A DNA stretch of 64,000 nt from the NCBI GenBank assembly GCA_021234155.1, contig JAJEKV010000014.1, positions 8,573,563 through 8,637,562 of the forward strand. Direction: 5' to 3'. Both the position numbers and the translations under genes were made by a program. How positions within the stretch are numbered: the first letter of the stretch is position 1; every line of letters begins with the position of its first letter. This stretch comes from Isoetes taiwanensis (lineage: Eukaryota > Streptophyta > Lycopodiopsida > Isoetales > Isoetaceae). Below are positions 22,421-33,600 of this stretch, one piece after another. The notes below the pieces were generated by a model. The model was not told the origin of the DNA. It made no database searches and saw only the letters and a list, made by a program, of their open reading frames with translations.

Positions 22421-22874
22421 AAACAACCCACATAACTACCATTAACATTAATTCACATAAACCATTACATCCAACATTTTTAGATTAAAATCCCCCTAAA
22501 ACCCCCTTTGATTTGGGTGCATATTCACACGAGGGGTGACGTAGGGCAGCGAGAGCCCCTTTAATCGTATAATATATGTATAAAATCAAAACTATTCAGT
22601 AGATACCCTCAAATCTTATAGTATTTTGCAAACTTGAATATACTGTATACAAAAATATGTACAAGCATACCCCACAAACGAGGATCGCTATGTACGGTTT
22701 GGATTGAGGAATAAAGGGCAAATATGCCCATCCAACAGCTCTCGATGCCCGGAGTCACCCCTCGTGTGAATATGCACCCAAATCAAAGGGGGTTTTAGGG
22801 GGATTTTAATCTAAAAATGTTGGATGTAATGATTTATGTGAATTAATGTTAATGGTAGTTATGTGGGTTGTTTT
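22421..22874. repeat. Fold-back repeat with ~120-bp arms
   Basis: Arms at 22,421-22,540 and 22,754-22,874 are reverse complements with about one mismatch, around a 213-bp loop. Ends read AAAACAACCC...GGGTTGTTTT. A diverged, reverse-oriented relative of the left arm plus loop lies at 59,761-60,085, so this is part of a repeat family, resembling a fold-back or MITE-type element. A GGGCCC-centred palindrome (GCCCAAAGGGC) lies just outside the left arm. Confidence 0.8.
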
Positions 22875-24865
22875 GTAAGGGTCAACTGCACGTGTATCTA
22901 ATGCTGTCTACTTCCACATACTTTGTTTGACAGGATTGAAGTTCAAACAGTGGCTCTCCCATGCTCCACACCTGTTGTGCAATACCTCATGTTCTAACAA
23001 TGCCAACTTTCCATTGCAATGCAGGGATTTGGCTTTTGCACTTTCTAAGGGTTTGTGATACAGGTAGACAAAACACAGCTAGCAATGTGCACGGGCACTA
23101 GATACTCACGCTATGACAATAAAGCTATGATAATTTTTGCTTTTTTGAAAAGATCACAAAGCAACTCAAACAAACTGCTGCAAAGGTCGGATTTTCAATT
23201 GAATCAGTCACTCAGAAGATACAATATAACATCCCAAGCTCGGGGTCTTGGGCACAGGATCAAATAGGTGCACATAAAAAATCCGGAGAATTAAGTCAAT
23301 AATCCGGATCAAAGGTAAACATAGGAGGTCAGGATCAAGCTCAAGGTTGTCAAGCCGGTCCTTCTTCAAAGCCAAAAAATCTTCTTTGCCTTCAAGCCCT
23401 CGAAACTCTTCTGTGCGAAAAATCCCTTTTGTAGAATGTCTTTGTTCGTTGAAATCTTCATCATTTCTTTCAATTCTTCTGTCTTTTAGCCCGCACTAAG
23501 CATTCATGGCATTAATCATAATGATTTGGCAGGTTTAGGTGCTGAATTAATGGTTTGTTAGGTCGCTCTGAACGGATCTTGGCATTTTCCAGGTTTAGGT
23601 TTCTGGCAGTTCGAAGAGAAATATCCCACAGGCCCAATTCAATTTAGCAGACAAAGTATATAAGGCCCAAAAAATTGATTTCTTCGATTATTGCGTCAAA
23701 GTGTCCACGTGGGATTCGGTACCTCCACGCCCTGCGCCCGGGATGCTCCTTGGGGGGGGATTGGCTTGGAAGAGAAATTAGGTCGGGGAGGGGGGGTAGA
23801 TAGGAAAAATTTTTGCACCCCTTACACCCTATGGCACGATTCCCTAGAACACATATACCATGCCTAAAATAAGGCCTTTTCTCAAAATTCTTTTTTTTCT
23901 AGGGGAATCTCTTTTTGTGCCCTATAATATTCTGGGGTCTTTTTTCACCATAGAGCTCTTTGGAGTTTGGAAAAAATTTGGGGAGTGGATGAAGTGGCAT
24001 TTGAAACACATGGCATGGCTAGGTAGTATGACATGGCCAATGGGAATGATGACGTGTCAGCCCACTTGAATTTAAAAATCCTCTCTAGTCAAAATTTTTA
24101 GAATGATGTGGAGATGATGTGTGTGAATGATGAGGTGTCAAAAGTGATGTGGCAACAATGATATTTTGAAATGAATTTTGATTTGAATGAGAGTTTGAGA
24201 TGAAAAGGATGAAATGGTGATGGGTGTGATGTGTGAAGTAAGGTGTAGGGGGACTTGGCACATCTAGTGCTCATTAGGAAGCCAAAAATTTTGTGGAGCA
24301 TCTTTGAAGCATCTTTGAGGCATATTTGAATTTTTAGCATTTCCCTTAGGGATTTTGCAAGCCTCTCTACATTTTGCTCAAGTTGCATGGAATGTTGACT
24401 TCATAAGCAAAGTTATGACTAAGTCAAGTCTCTCTTGAACTAGTGGATGATGAAGCAAGTGGGTGTTTTATGAAGGTGTATTTTGACTAGAAAGAACTTT
24501 CAAGGTCAAGTTTGACTTTGGGAGGTGTATGAGGAAGGAGTCAAGGTTCAATGCTATTTGGGATGGTGGAGTGGATGAGGATGGAAATAAAAAAAAAAAA
24601 AAATATGCCAAAGATGCCAAGCTCATAAATGATTACATACCATGGAATGCTCTTCAAGGGGTCTTCTTTCTCTTCTTCTCTACACTTCCTATGCTTGTTT
24701 GACCTTTTGCATCTCTTGAGTGACTTGAGTCAATTGTCCTTCCTTTGCTCTTCAAACTTGAGTGTATGCTAGTGAAGCATTCTCCTAATATCTTGCAAAT
24801 TGAACCAAACTGATAGGATTAGTACTAATATATGCTTGGCTCTTACATCTTTGCCATAGCATGGC

Positions 24866-25500
24866 GAAAGATTATGCCAAACAAAAGAGAAGGCTGGTCT
24901 TCCACCCCCTTTTGACTAGCTGCTTGATGACTCTTGACATGTTCTCCGGCCGGTTGCCAATATGAGAATATGGTTGGCAACTCAATGACTACATATGGAT
25001 TGGAAGGTGATAGATTTGATATTATGAGCGTGCATATGATGCTACTTTCGGATGAACCCGCATGGAAAATAAATCTCTTTAGTTATGAGAAGTCGCAAGA
25101 TGGTGGTATGACAAGCAGACTTGGGAAATTTATTGGCAATGTAGGAGGAGTTTCGATGCAATGAGGTCAACTCTTGATCGGATGACGGATGGAGATAAAC
25201 ATGGGAATGCACCGCATGTGAAGATAAAGCTTGTTAGTATGAGTGAGTTCTTTGGTGTGGAGGCAATGTCGGCAACTCCGGATGATGGAGATCAATGTAG
25301 TGCAATGGAAGAGATGTGTGACAGACATGCTCGGATGCACCGCATGGAACTATGATCATTAGTATCAATTCACTCCTTGAGTTGATCACAATCGCATAGC
25401 AACACTTATAAATTCATTAACACACCAATAATAACCCTAAAGCGAGAACTAAATTTACTAAGACAGCCTAATCGATCTAGTTTTAACCATATGTATTAAC
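24866..25500. other. Retroelement interior without recognised coding
   Basis: Lies between the left LTR and the integrase tail. A pyrimidine tract (TCTTCCACCCCC, about 24,898-24,909) is the plus-strand image of a likely minus-strand polypurine tract. Plus-strand frames at 24,934-25,355 resemble no known protein. Confidence 0.45.
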
Positions 25501-26640
25501 TATACCTAGCTACATCTTACCACGAGAGATTTAGGTTGAGCGAGCAAGGGCAACATGTTGTTGCCAATACCTTTTAGGTGCACAATGTTGATAGGGTTCA
25601 TCAATTCTCGCCATCGGCAATATCCTTCACCAATATGAATCCTTGCCATTTGTCCCTATTACTTCAAATGGTCCCTCCCAAAGATTTTTGAATTTTGTTG
25701 CCATATCTTCCCTTGCTTTGTTCCACTTTAACACTAACTCTCCTTCTTTCAAGACTCCCTGTAATTTATGTCTTTCGCTTTGAAGGTCTGCAATATCCTT
25801 GGCCTTTTTCCTTATTATTGCATTCTCGACCTCATATCTATGCTCCTCAAAGCTGCATCAATCTCACAAATCTGTCTTTTTAGAGCATTATCCATTTCCA
25901 AATTTATCCGATAGGCCGGTCGAGTGATGGAAGCTCTAATTCTATAGGCAATCTCGATTCTATCCCATACACTAAACTGAAAGGGGTGTGCTTTGTAGCC
26001 ACTTTGATGGTAGTTACGTATGCCCAAAGTGCATCATGAAGTTTCAAATGCCAATCCTTTCTTGAAACACCGATGGTCTTCTTGGGATTGACTTGAGAGT
26101 CTTATTGGTTGACTCTGCCGGCCATTTCCACGAGGGTAATAGGATGAACTCTTGGTGTGTTTGACTTTCAAGGTGGCTAGAAGTAATGCAATTGTATGGT
26201 TGATGAATTGGTGCCTCTATCGTAAAACAATTTTGAAAGGGATACCAAATCGCACGGATATTTTCATGTAGAAACCTTGCGCGTAGCTTGGGCATTGGCT
26301 TCTCTCAAAGGAATTGCCTCGCCCATTTGGTAAAGTGTCGGTGGCAACTAATATAAACTGGGTCTTTGGTGAGGAAGGTGGGTCTATGGGGCCTATAAAA
26401 TCCAGTCCCCACATTTGAAAAGGTCCGGGGAAATTATGGCGGTCGGGGCATTTGGTTGCAAGGTTCTTTTGCCAAAAATCGGCATTTGTGGCAAAGCATT
26501 TTATAGCTTCATAACAATCCTTAAAGAGAGTAGGCCAAAAGTATCGACCTTAAAATCTTTTTTCTTTGTTTGTCGGGCCGCAAAGTGTCCTCCACAAACT
26601 CCCTCATGACACGCCTCAATTATCATTCTAGCCTCTTCCT
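25500..26640 (-). pseudogene. Integrase remnant of the 10.75 kb element
   Basis: Minus-strand pieces of a Ty3/gypsy integrase. EACHEGVCGGHFAARQT near 26,620 fits the zinc-binding N-terminus, MWGLDFIGPIDPPSS at about 26,414-26,370 gives the start of the catalytic core, and KVATKHTPFSLVYGIE near 26,010 gives its end. Multiple frameshifts separate the pieces, so the protein cannot be made intact. The C-terminal DNA-binding tail is poorly preserved. Confidence 0.7.
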
Positions 26641-27689
26641 TATCCACACATCTCAACAAGACTCTGCCTTGTCAACTTTGCATAGGATCCCCTCAATTAG
26701 ACTGAACTTCTTGCATTTGTCCCTAAATCTCCTTTCTTGACCCGACACTCAAGTTCTTAGGTAACTCATTGCTTTCCAAATAGTTTTCGATGTCAAATTG
26801 CCAATCAATGTTTTTTGCATCAACAGAGATCAAGTTTGTTAGATTGTCATCAACACACAAACCATCTTGATCTTCATGCTCAAACAACACAAGTGGAAGG
26901 TAGGAGCTGGGATTCTCGATCAACTTTACCACCTTTACGGTAATATCATAAGCTTGGATCTTACAAGCCCACCTGCACAATTTGGCCTTTTGCTTTTTTT
27001 TTTGCAAATAGGAGTGAGAAAGGATTTTTTGCCTCATGAGCACTTGCACCTGATTGTTTTTGAGGAAGATGTCCTTGCCTTTCTATCAAAAACATCGGGG
27101 CTGCTGCACTCTTCTCCAACTTTGGGATATCTAATCTCGATGTCGGACCACATTTTGCTTGCAAAAGTAATCACATGATCCCCTTGTAATGATTGCCACA
27201 CCAATTGCTTTCTTTGTCACACCGATGTAAGCTTTGAAGGGCTTCTCTAGATCGGGAGGTTTTAGCGGGGATAGATTTGCAAATGGCATCAATGATTTTG
27301 TCAAAAGAATTTTGGCATTGCTCATCCCAATCTACTAGGATGTGTTTGCTTTCACTTTTGGAGAACTTCCCAACCTTTGTGAGGCTGGAGATTGGGCTTA
27401 TGGTGTGGGAAAAATGAGGGACATACATTCTCAAGAAGCTGGTCATCCCTATGAAGCTCTTAACCTGTTTGAGGGTTTTTGGAGGTGTCAATCTCCTTAG
27501 GGCTTCAATCTTACTGTCAGATATTTGAACTCCTGCTGTAGACACTACATGTCCAAGCAATTCCCCTTTTGATGATAAAAAAACACACTTTTTGGGGTTC
27601 AAACTCACTCCCCCCTTTCTACACAAGTCAAACAACATGGTTAGCATATCAAAATATCCCATGTTTGATGCGAAAAGTTTGCAACTCAA
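26641..27689 (-). pseudogene. RT (3' half) and RNase H remnant
   Basis: The frame 27,689-27,171 reads GGVSLNPKKCVFLSSKGELL, then TPPKTLKQVKSFIGMTSFLR, the end of the Ty3/gypsy palm and the thumb/connection region. RNase H fragments continue to about 26,720 (KAYIGVTKKAIGVAI near 27,235, CRWACKIQAYDI near 26,965). The catalytic YxDD box and fingers are absent: upstream sequence passes directly to gag near 27,660, which I read as an internal deletion. Confidence 0.75.
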
Positions 27690-28071
27690 ATATTAAACCT
27701 TGAGGGTCCAAGACTCTTCCAAACCTTGCTAGAAACTTTTTTACCAGTTCTTCCCAAGAATTGGTGCCTAAACCTATAACATATTCTAACCAAGCCCTTA
27801 CCTCATCATTCTTGAAACATTTCTTAAACTCAGAAAACTTACAGCCTTTTTTGTGACCATATTCTTGATAGTATTCTTCAAAGGTCTTGAGGAAATTGTT
27901 GGCATTCATGCTCGGATCAAAAACAGGGACTGGAGTAGGCACATTTAACTCGAAGTATTGATAAGGCATGCCTGCAGTTGCTTGTATGGTGACAGTAGGT
28001 GTAGCAGTAGCTTCCTGATTATCCTGTGTCTCAGTAGGCTCAGATGTCTCATTAACTCTTCTTGGTGCCAT
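27649..28071 (-). pseudogene. gag N-terminal part
   Basis: Starts with ATG at 28,071 and has 140 codons. The segment NNFLKTFEEYYQEYG and the following WEELVKKFLARFG are typical of retrotransposon gag (capsid-like). The first codon lies 44 bp from the LTR. The usual downstream zinc knuckle is missing because of the deletion near 27,660. Confidence 0.75.
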
Positions 28072-28114
28072 GAGTCCAGATTCCAGGAAGATGATCTCGG
28101 TAGAACCTCCAAAA

Positions 28115-30627
28115 TGTTGAAGGTATTCCTGGCAAAACCTTCAACCTCAGTGGTTTAGAACCTCCAGGTTGCTTAAGGCAACCACTCTGAGTGCAAAAGT
28201 TCCAGAAAGAATCACAAAAGATCACTAGGAGTGTGTTTCCCTGAAGAGAAAAAAGTCTGCCTCACAAAATCTCTTGCAGAATGTGATCTATGGGGCTATG
28301 GGTGTGGATATCACTCCTTGATGTTCTCAACACTTGTCACTAACAGACTGCAAAAGCTCAATGAGGTCAGAGTAGGCTAGGTGGGCGAGATTCAAATCAC
28401 TGACCCAGTCAATTTTTGGTCAATATCCCTGACAGAGAGCTGATATTTGGAACTCGATATTGGTGATGAATTTTTTGGGACTATCAACTCTATCTTTTCA
28501 GATTTAATCACGCACACGGGGGCCAACTATTCTTTTCGACCCGAGAAAGGATCCAATTTTCTTTTGATAATTCTTAGCCTAAGGCTGTAAGAAGAAAATG
28601 TTCTTGAAAGATAATGTTTTGTAAGGGTCAAGCTGCCGCGTGTATCTAATCTTTGTCTACTTCCACATACTTTGTTTGACGGGATTGAAGTTCAAACAAT
28701 GGCTCTCCCATGCTCCACACCTGTTGTGCAATACCTCATGTTCTAACAATGCCAACTTTCCATTGCAATGCGGGGATTTGGCTTTTTGCACTTTCTAAGG
28801 GTTTGTGATCTGGGGTAGACAAAACACGACTAGCAATGTGCGGGCACTAGATACTCACGCTATGACAATAAAGCTATGATAATTTTTGCTTTTTTGAAAA
28901 GATCACAAAGCAACTCAAACAAAGGGCTGCAAAGGTCGGATTTTCAATTGAATGGTCCACTCGGAAGATACAATATAACATCCCAAGCTCGGGGTCTTGG
29001 GCACGAGGATCAAATAGGTGCACATAAAAATCCGGAGAATTAAGTCAATAATCGGATCAAAGGTAAACATAGGAGGTCGGGATCAAGCTCAAGGTTGTCA
29101 AGCGGTCCTTCTTCAAAGCCAAAAATCTTCTTTGCCTTCAAGCCCTCGAAACTCTTACGTGCGAAAAATCCCCTTTTGTAGAATGTCTTTGTTCCGTTGA
29201 AATCTTCATCATTTCTTTCAATTCTTACGTCTTTTAGCCCGCACTAAGCATTCATGGCATTAATCATAATGATTGGCGGGTTTAGGTCTTGAATTAATGG
29301 TTTGTTAGGGTCGCTCGAAGCGGATCTTGGCATTTTCAGGTTTAGGTTTACGGCGGTTCAAGAGAAATATCCCACAGGCCCAATTCAATTTAGCAGACAA
29401 AGTATATAAGGCCCAAAAAATTGATTTCTTCTGATTATTGCGTGCAGTGTCCACGTGGGATTCGGTACCTCCACCGCCCCACACGCCCGGATGCTCCACG
29501 CGGCAGGGGGGGATTGGCTTGGAAGAGAAATTAGGCTAAGGGGGGGGTAGATAGGAAAAATTTTTGCACCCCTTACACCCTATGGCACGATTCCCTAGAA
29601 CACATATACCATGCCTAAAATAAGGCCTTTTCTCAAAATTCTTTTTTTTTTAGGGGAATCTCTTTTTGTGCCCTATAATATTCTGGGGTCTTTTTTCACC
29701 ATAGAGCTCTTTGGAGTTTGGAAAAAATTTGGGGAGTGGATGAAGTGGCATTTGAAACACATGGCATGGCTAGGTAGTATGACATGGCCAATGGGAATGA
29801 TGACGTGTCAGCCCACTTGAATTTGAAAATCCTCTCTAGTCAAAATTTTTAGAATGATGTGGAGATGATGTGTGTGAATGATGAGGTGTCAAAAGTGATG
29901 TGGCAACAATGATATTTTGAAATGAATTTTGATTTGAATGAGAGTTTGAGATGAAAAGGATGAAATGGTGATGGGTGTGATGTGTGAAGTAAGGTGTAGG
30001 GGGACTTGGCACATCTAGTGCTCATTAGGAAGCCAAAAATTTTGTGGAGCATCTTTGAAGCATCTTTGAGGCATATTTGAATTTTTAGCATTTCCCTTAG
30101 GGATTTTGCAAGCCTCTCTACATTTTGCTCAAGTTGCATGGAATGTTGACTTCATAAGCAAAGTTATGACTAAGTCAAGTCTCTCTTGAACTAGTGGATG
30201 ATGAAGCAAGTGGGTGTTTTATGAAGGTGTATTTTGACTAGAAAGAACTTTCAAGGTCAAGTTTGACTTTGGGAGGTGTATGAGGAAGGAGTCAAGGTTC
30301 AATGCTATTTGGGATGGTGGAGTGGATGAGGATGGAAATCAAAAAAAAAAAAAAAAAAAAAAAATGCCAAAGATGCCAAGCTCATAAATGATTACATACC
30401 ATGGAATGCTCTTCAAGGGGTCTTCTTTCTCTTCTTCTCTACACTTCCTATGCTTGTTTGACCTTTTGCATCTCTTGAGTGACTTGAGTCAATTGTCCTT
30501 CCTTTGCTCTTCAAACTTGAGTGTATGCTAGTGAAGCATTCTCCTAATATCTTGCAAATTGAACCAAACTGATAGGATTAGTACTAATATATGCTTGGCT
30601 CTTACATGCTGCCATAGCATGGCAGCA
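28115..30627 (-). repeat. Right LTR (5' LTR), 2,513 bp
   Basis: Complete LTR with TG...CA ends, not interrupted. Compared with the left copy it is nearly identical at 28,115-28,480 and from about 29,540 to the end, but has many small differences in between, mostly at CAG/CTG triplets. A poly-A run of about 22 lies at 30,342-30,363. Confidence 0.9.
30607..30627. repeat. Terminal hairpin of the LTR
   Basis: The last 21 bases form two 9-bp arms (TGCTGCCAT / ATGGCAGCA) around AGC. The left LTR end is diverged (CTTTGCCATAGCATGGCGA), so the hairpin is only partly preserved there. Confidence 0.6.
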
Positions 30628-30632
30628 GGACT
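30628..30632. repeat. Target-site duplication, right copy
   Basis: GGACT directly after the right LTR, identical to 19,873-19,877. Confidence 0.9.
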
Positions 30633-30728
30633 CCAAACACTATTCCAGCTAGAAATGCGAGAATTACAATACCTCAGGATGTCAGGAAGAAGGCTATGAT
30701 ATCATTGGGGGTGCTTGAAGAAAGTTGA
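30633..30728 (+). pseudogene. Displaced 3' end of the DUF7869-type gene
   Basis: Reading on in the frame that was open at 19,584-19,877, the sequence after the second GGACT gives PNTIPARNARITIPQDVRKK and ends at TGA 30,726-30,728. The frame is continuous once the retroelement and one GGACT copy are ignored, which shows that the insertion fell in coding sequence. Confidence 0.8.
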
Positions 30729-31435
30729 ATAACTATGTAAATTTTTGTTATCACGTTTTTATGATATGGTGCTATATTGTGAAATATTGACTATTTTGTA
30801 AATAACATGATATTACGTTTTCATAATTTTGAGGTGAAATGTGTGAATTTGAATATGCTACTAAAAACATGCAATATGAAATTTGTCCCAAAATTAAGAC
30901 ATAAACCCAATTTAATTGAATGATGGTTAATGGCAGTTATGACTTTTATTTTTGTAACAATTGAATTTGTGGATTTTATGGGTCTTATATATTGTTGTTT
31001 TGGAGCCCTCAAAGGGCCAATATATATCATAAATGAAAACAAAATATGCCTGACCAACATTCTTAAACATTTATAACAATGTTGCGAATATTGATGCATA
31101 TGCCATAACTATTTGCTTTGGATTTAGCAGCATTTGATCATTTATTGTTTAAAGAAAACAACACCTGCATCCTTTATAAGATAAACAACCCATCATATTT
31201 GTTATAAGAAAAACAACCCATAATGTTGTTTTTAAAGCCACGTCATTTGCTGAAAACATCTATTTTTATAAAACTACATGTGATTTCTATGTAAAACGAT
31301 ATATCAAAATTTGTTCTCATCAAAAAAACAATATTAAAAAACAACAATTGTTTTGATAAACCACATTTTTCTTTTGAAATTACATATAATTTTTTGTGGA
31401 AATCAACACTTGGAAACAATATAGTTAAGAGAAAA
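30729..31435. other. AT-rich 3' flank
   Basis: AT-rich DNA after the displaced stop codon. No gene recognised. The minus-strand frame 31,099-30,821 shows no motif. Confidence 0.45.
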
Positions 31436-31813
31436 AACCAGAAAACTACGCCTAGTATCTAGCAAAGTCCGACAAAATTCTCTACGTGGTTTTTTAGTGT
31501 TGTTTTTTTTTTGCAAAACAACAGTTAAAATAACATGTGGATATTTTAAGTTTATTGAAAACAACATGTCTATTTTTTAGGGAAAAAACACTTGAAAACT
31601 ACAGCTAACTTTAAAAACAACATGTAGAAACACATGTTAATTTCTACGCATAGGTAATTTTGACAAAAGTCTACGTGTAGACTTTTTCCCAAAAAACTAC
31701 ATGTAGAAAAATTTGGCTAAAAACTACACATCGTTTCTAGCAAAATCGGACAAAAATCAGCACGTGGTTTTTTGACGTTGTTTTTTGGCAAAAACCACAC
31801 TGAAAAACATGTG
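31436..31813. repeat. Direct repeats rich in ACGTGGTTTTTT
   Basis: Two related ~95-bp segments, at about 31,436-31,540 and 31,722-31,813, share AAACTAC, TCTAGCAAA, CGACAAAA, ACGTGGTTTTTT and ACATGTGG. Further ACATGTAGAAA-type phrases lie between. They resemble subterminal repeats of a DNA transposon, perhaps the one that carried the DUF7869-type gene. Confidence 0.5.
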
Positions 31814-33600
31814 GACCCAGTATTGGGGTTGTTGTATCTTTGTCTATCTTCTAAATTAGTTTCTTGTCTCATGGAGCTGATGGCGCCTTTCGTGCCCTTG
31901 TTAGAACCTCCATGCAACCCCCATAAGCTACATGATCTCAAGGTTCTAATTGAGTTCTGGCTTCTCCAAGCAGAACAATCTCTATATTGCTGTTGCCGGG
32001 ATCCCGTTTACTATATACAAGGTCTGCCCTACTATCTACAATTCTAAGGACTATTCCCAGACTTCTTACAATAAGCTTATCTTAGTTCTTACTTCTTCTT
32101 ATATACCAATGTGGCAAAAGACATTCAATCTCATATTATCACATTCAGGATCACCCAGATTCCTTTATACTCTTAATTCAAATCATTAAATCGTGATTCT
32201 CTTTCAACAAGAACGATCTCAGCAATCTAAGCTTCCCCTGGTGTAAGCGGCAAACCACCCACCTGAGAACCAGTTCAATGACGATCTTTTGACTCCTTCT
32301 ACCTGTTTTCTTCTCAAAATATCCCCTCCTTTCAACTTCTAGCTCCAGAAAGCAAGCTGCACAAAGAGATACAATGGTGCAGTCAATTCTGATACAGCTT
32401 CACTCTTTCTGTAATATCTCCCTCATACGGATGAATTTCGACCTTATCAGACACAATCCGGAAAGCTGATTTAAAAATCTTTTCAACAAAGTAAGAATTA
32501 CCTGAATTAGATCTCAGATTGGCGAGATATGATGTTCCAGGTTTCGGCCAACAAAAATGCCCAAAAATTGCTCCTTCTGCCTCCGTCCAGAAACCCTCAT
32601 AAAAACTGATGCCCTTTGGTTTTATCACATGAATTTAGTATAAACTCCTCATACATAATATGTATTTCTCATGTAATGATCAATTGGAATATTCTCTGTA
32701 AGCATTAATAATGAAATATAAACTACATATCTGCTAATGGGCCAAGCTCATTATAAAAAAAACACCCTGGTTGGTTGTTGAGAAAAGGTATATAAGCAGA
32801 AGGTTTATCTCCATCCAACTTTTCTTGCATGTACTTCCAATCATTGTAGTAAAAGCAAAAACAAATTGCAAATTCATTACATCCCAACCGGAATGATCCC
32901 AAACAATTTTGGACATGATCTATTTTGGTGCTTCTTAGAAAAGGGGTGGTCTTTTGCCCACAAAACTTGGTCCCCAAGGTAATATCGATGTTTGGAGTCC
33001 ATTTGCAAATCCAAATTGCAGTTCCGGAGTGGGAGAGTTGCTCTTAACATGGGGCAATCCAAAAATGTCACGTTGAAAATAATTTACAATATGAGTGCTA
33101 TTAGAGAATTGCAACGAAAACTTCTCCCAAAGAGACCATTGAGGAAAGAAACATGCTTCTAGAGGTTAATAGGATAAACATGCAATTGAATATTTATGTT
33201 ATCAAGAAATACATGGAAGTTCAGTAACATACGGAAGCTCCATAGGATCTTCAAACAATCAACATGAGGTTGGCTTGTGGTGAGCCCATGGTTAAAGTCT
33301 AGTAGGGTCATACTCCCTACCATTTTCTTGCATAGGAAGCTAGTGCGAAGACAGGAAAAGGACAGATGGTTGATTTTGAAATTGTCTTGTCTTTAAATGG
33401 ATGATTCCTGGAGATTAAATTAGAGATAAACAAGAGTTGTCATATGTTTCCAATTGATTGTTGAACTGAACAAAATGTTATCAACATTTTGTGTGGAGCA
33501 ACATGATGGGGATGTATAGAGCCACCACATTGATAGCCATAATGACGATAATTAAAATGGAACAACAGGAGCCAAGGAGCTACAATCCTTTAGGATCCCT
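31814..33600. other. No gene seen
   Basis: Only short frames without motifs on either strand. No long repeat was noticed. Confidence 0.5.

Larger units (their letters stand above)
20375..22870. mobile_element. 2.5 kb insertion within the left LTR
   Basis: Absent from the right LTR, where the flanks join around TAATGTTTTGTAAGG (near 28,612). No coding domain recognised. It contains two 40-bp tandem repeats (21,734 and 21,858) and ends on the right with a fold-back repeat. I found no matching terminal repeat at the left end, so the type of element is open. It could be two insertions side by side. Confidence 0.6.
19878..24865 (-). repeat. Left LTR (3' LTR), interrupted
   Basis: Matches 28,115-30,627. 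Bases 19,878 to about 20,374 match the start of the right copy and about 22,871-24,865 match the rest. The intervening 2.5 kb is absent from the right copy. A poly-A run at about 24,590-24,602 is shorter than in the right copy. Short open frames inside it (23,860-24,069 plus, 24,388-24,098 minus) occur identically in both LTRs only because the copies are recent. Confidence 0.88.
19878..30627 (-). mobile_element. 10.75 kb Ty3/gypsy element with 2.5 kb LTRs
   Basis: Bounded by direct repeats (19,878 to about 24,865 and 28,115-30,627) with TG...CA ends and flanked by a perfect GGACT target duplication. Coding remnants between the LTRs are on the minus strand: gag at 28,071, RT and RNase H at about 27,690-26,720, integrase at about 26,640-25,900. 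The internal region is only 3.2 kb: gag runs straight into the 3' half of RT, so the zinc knuckle, protease and N-terminal RT are deleted and the element is defective. The left LTR holds a 2.5 kb secondary insertion. It inserted into the DUF7869-type gene, whose frame resumes at 30,633. Confidence 0.93.

Noticed and set aside
23860-24388. Identical small frames also found at 29,611-30,139
   Set aside because: Identity is explained by their location in the two LTR copies. There is no protein-like motif.
30821-31099. 92-codon minus-strand frame after the displaced gene end
   Set aside because: AT-rich, no motif and no homologous neighbour.
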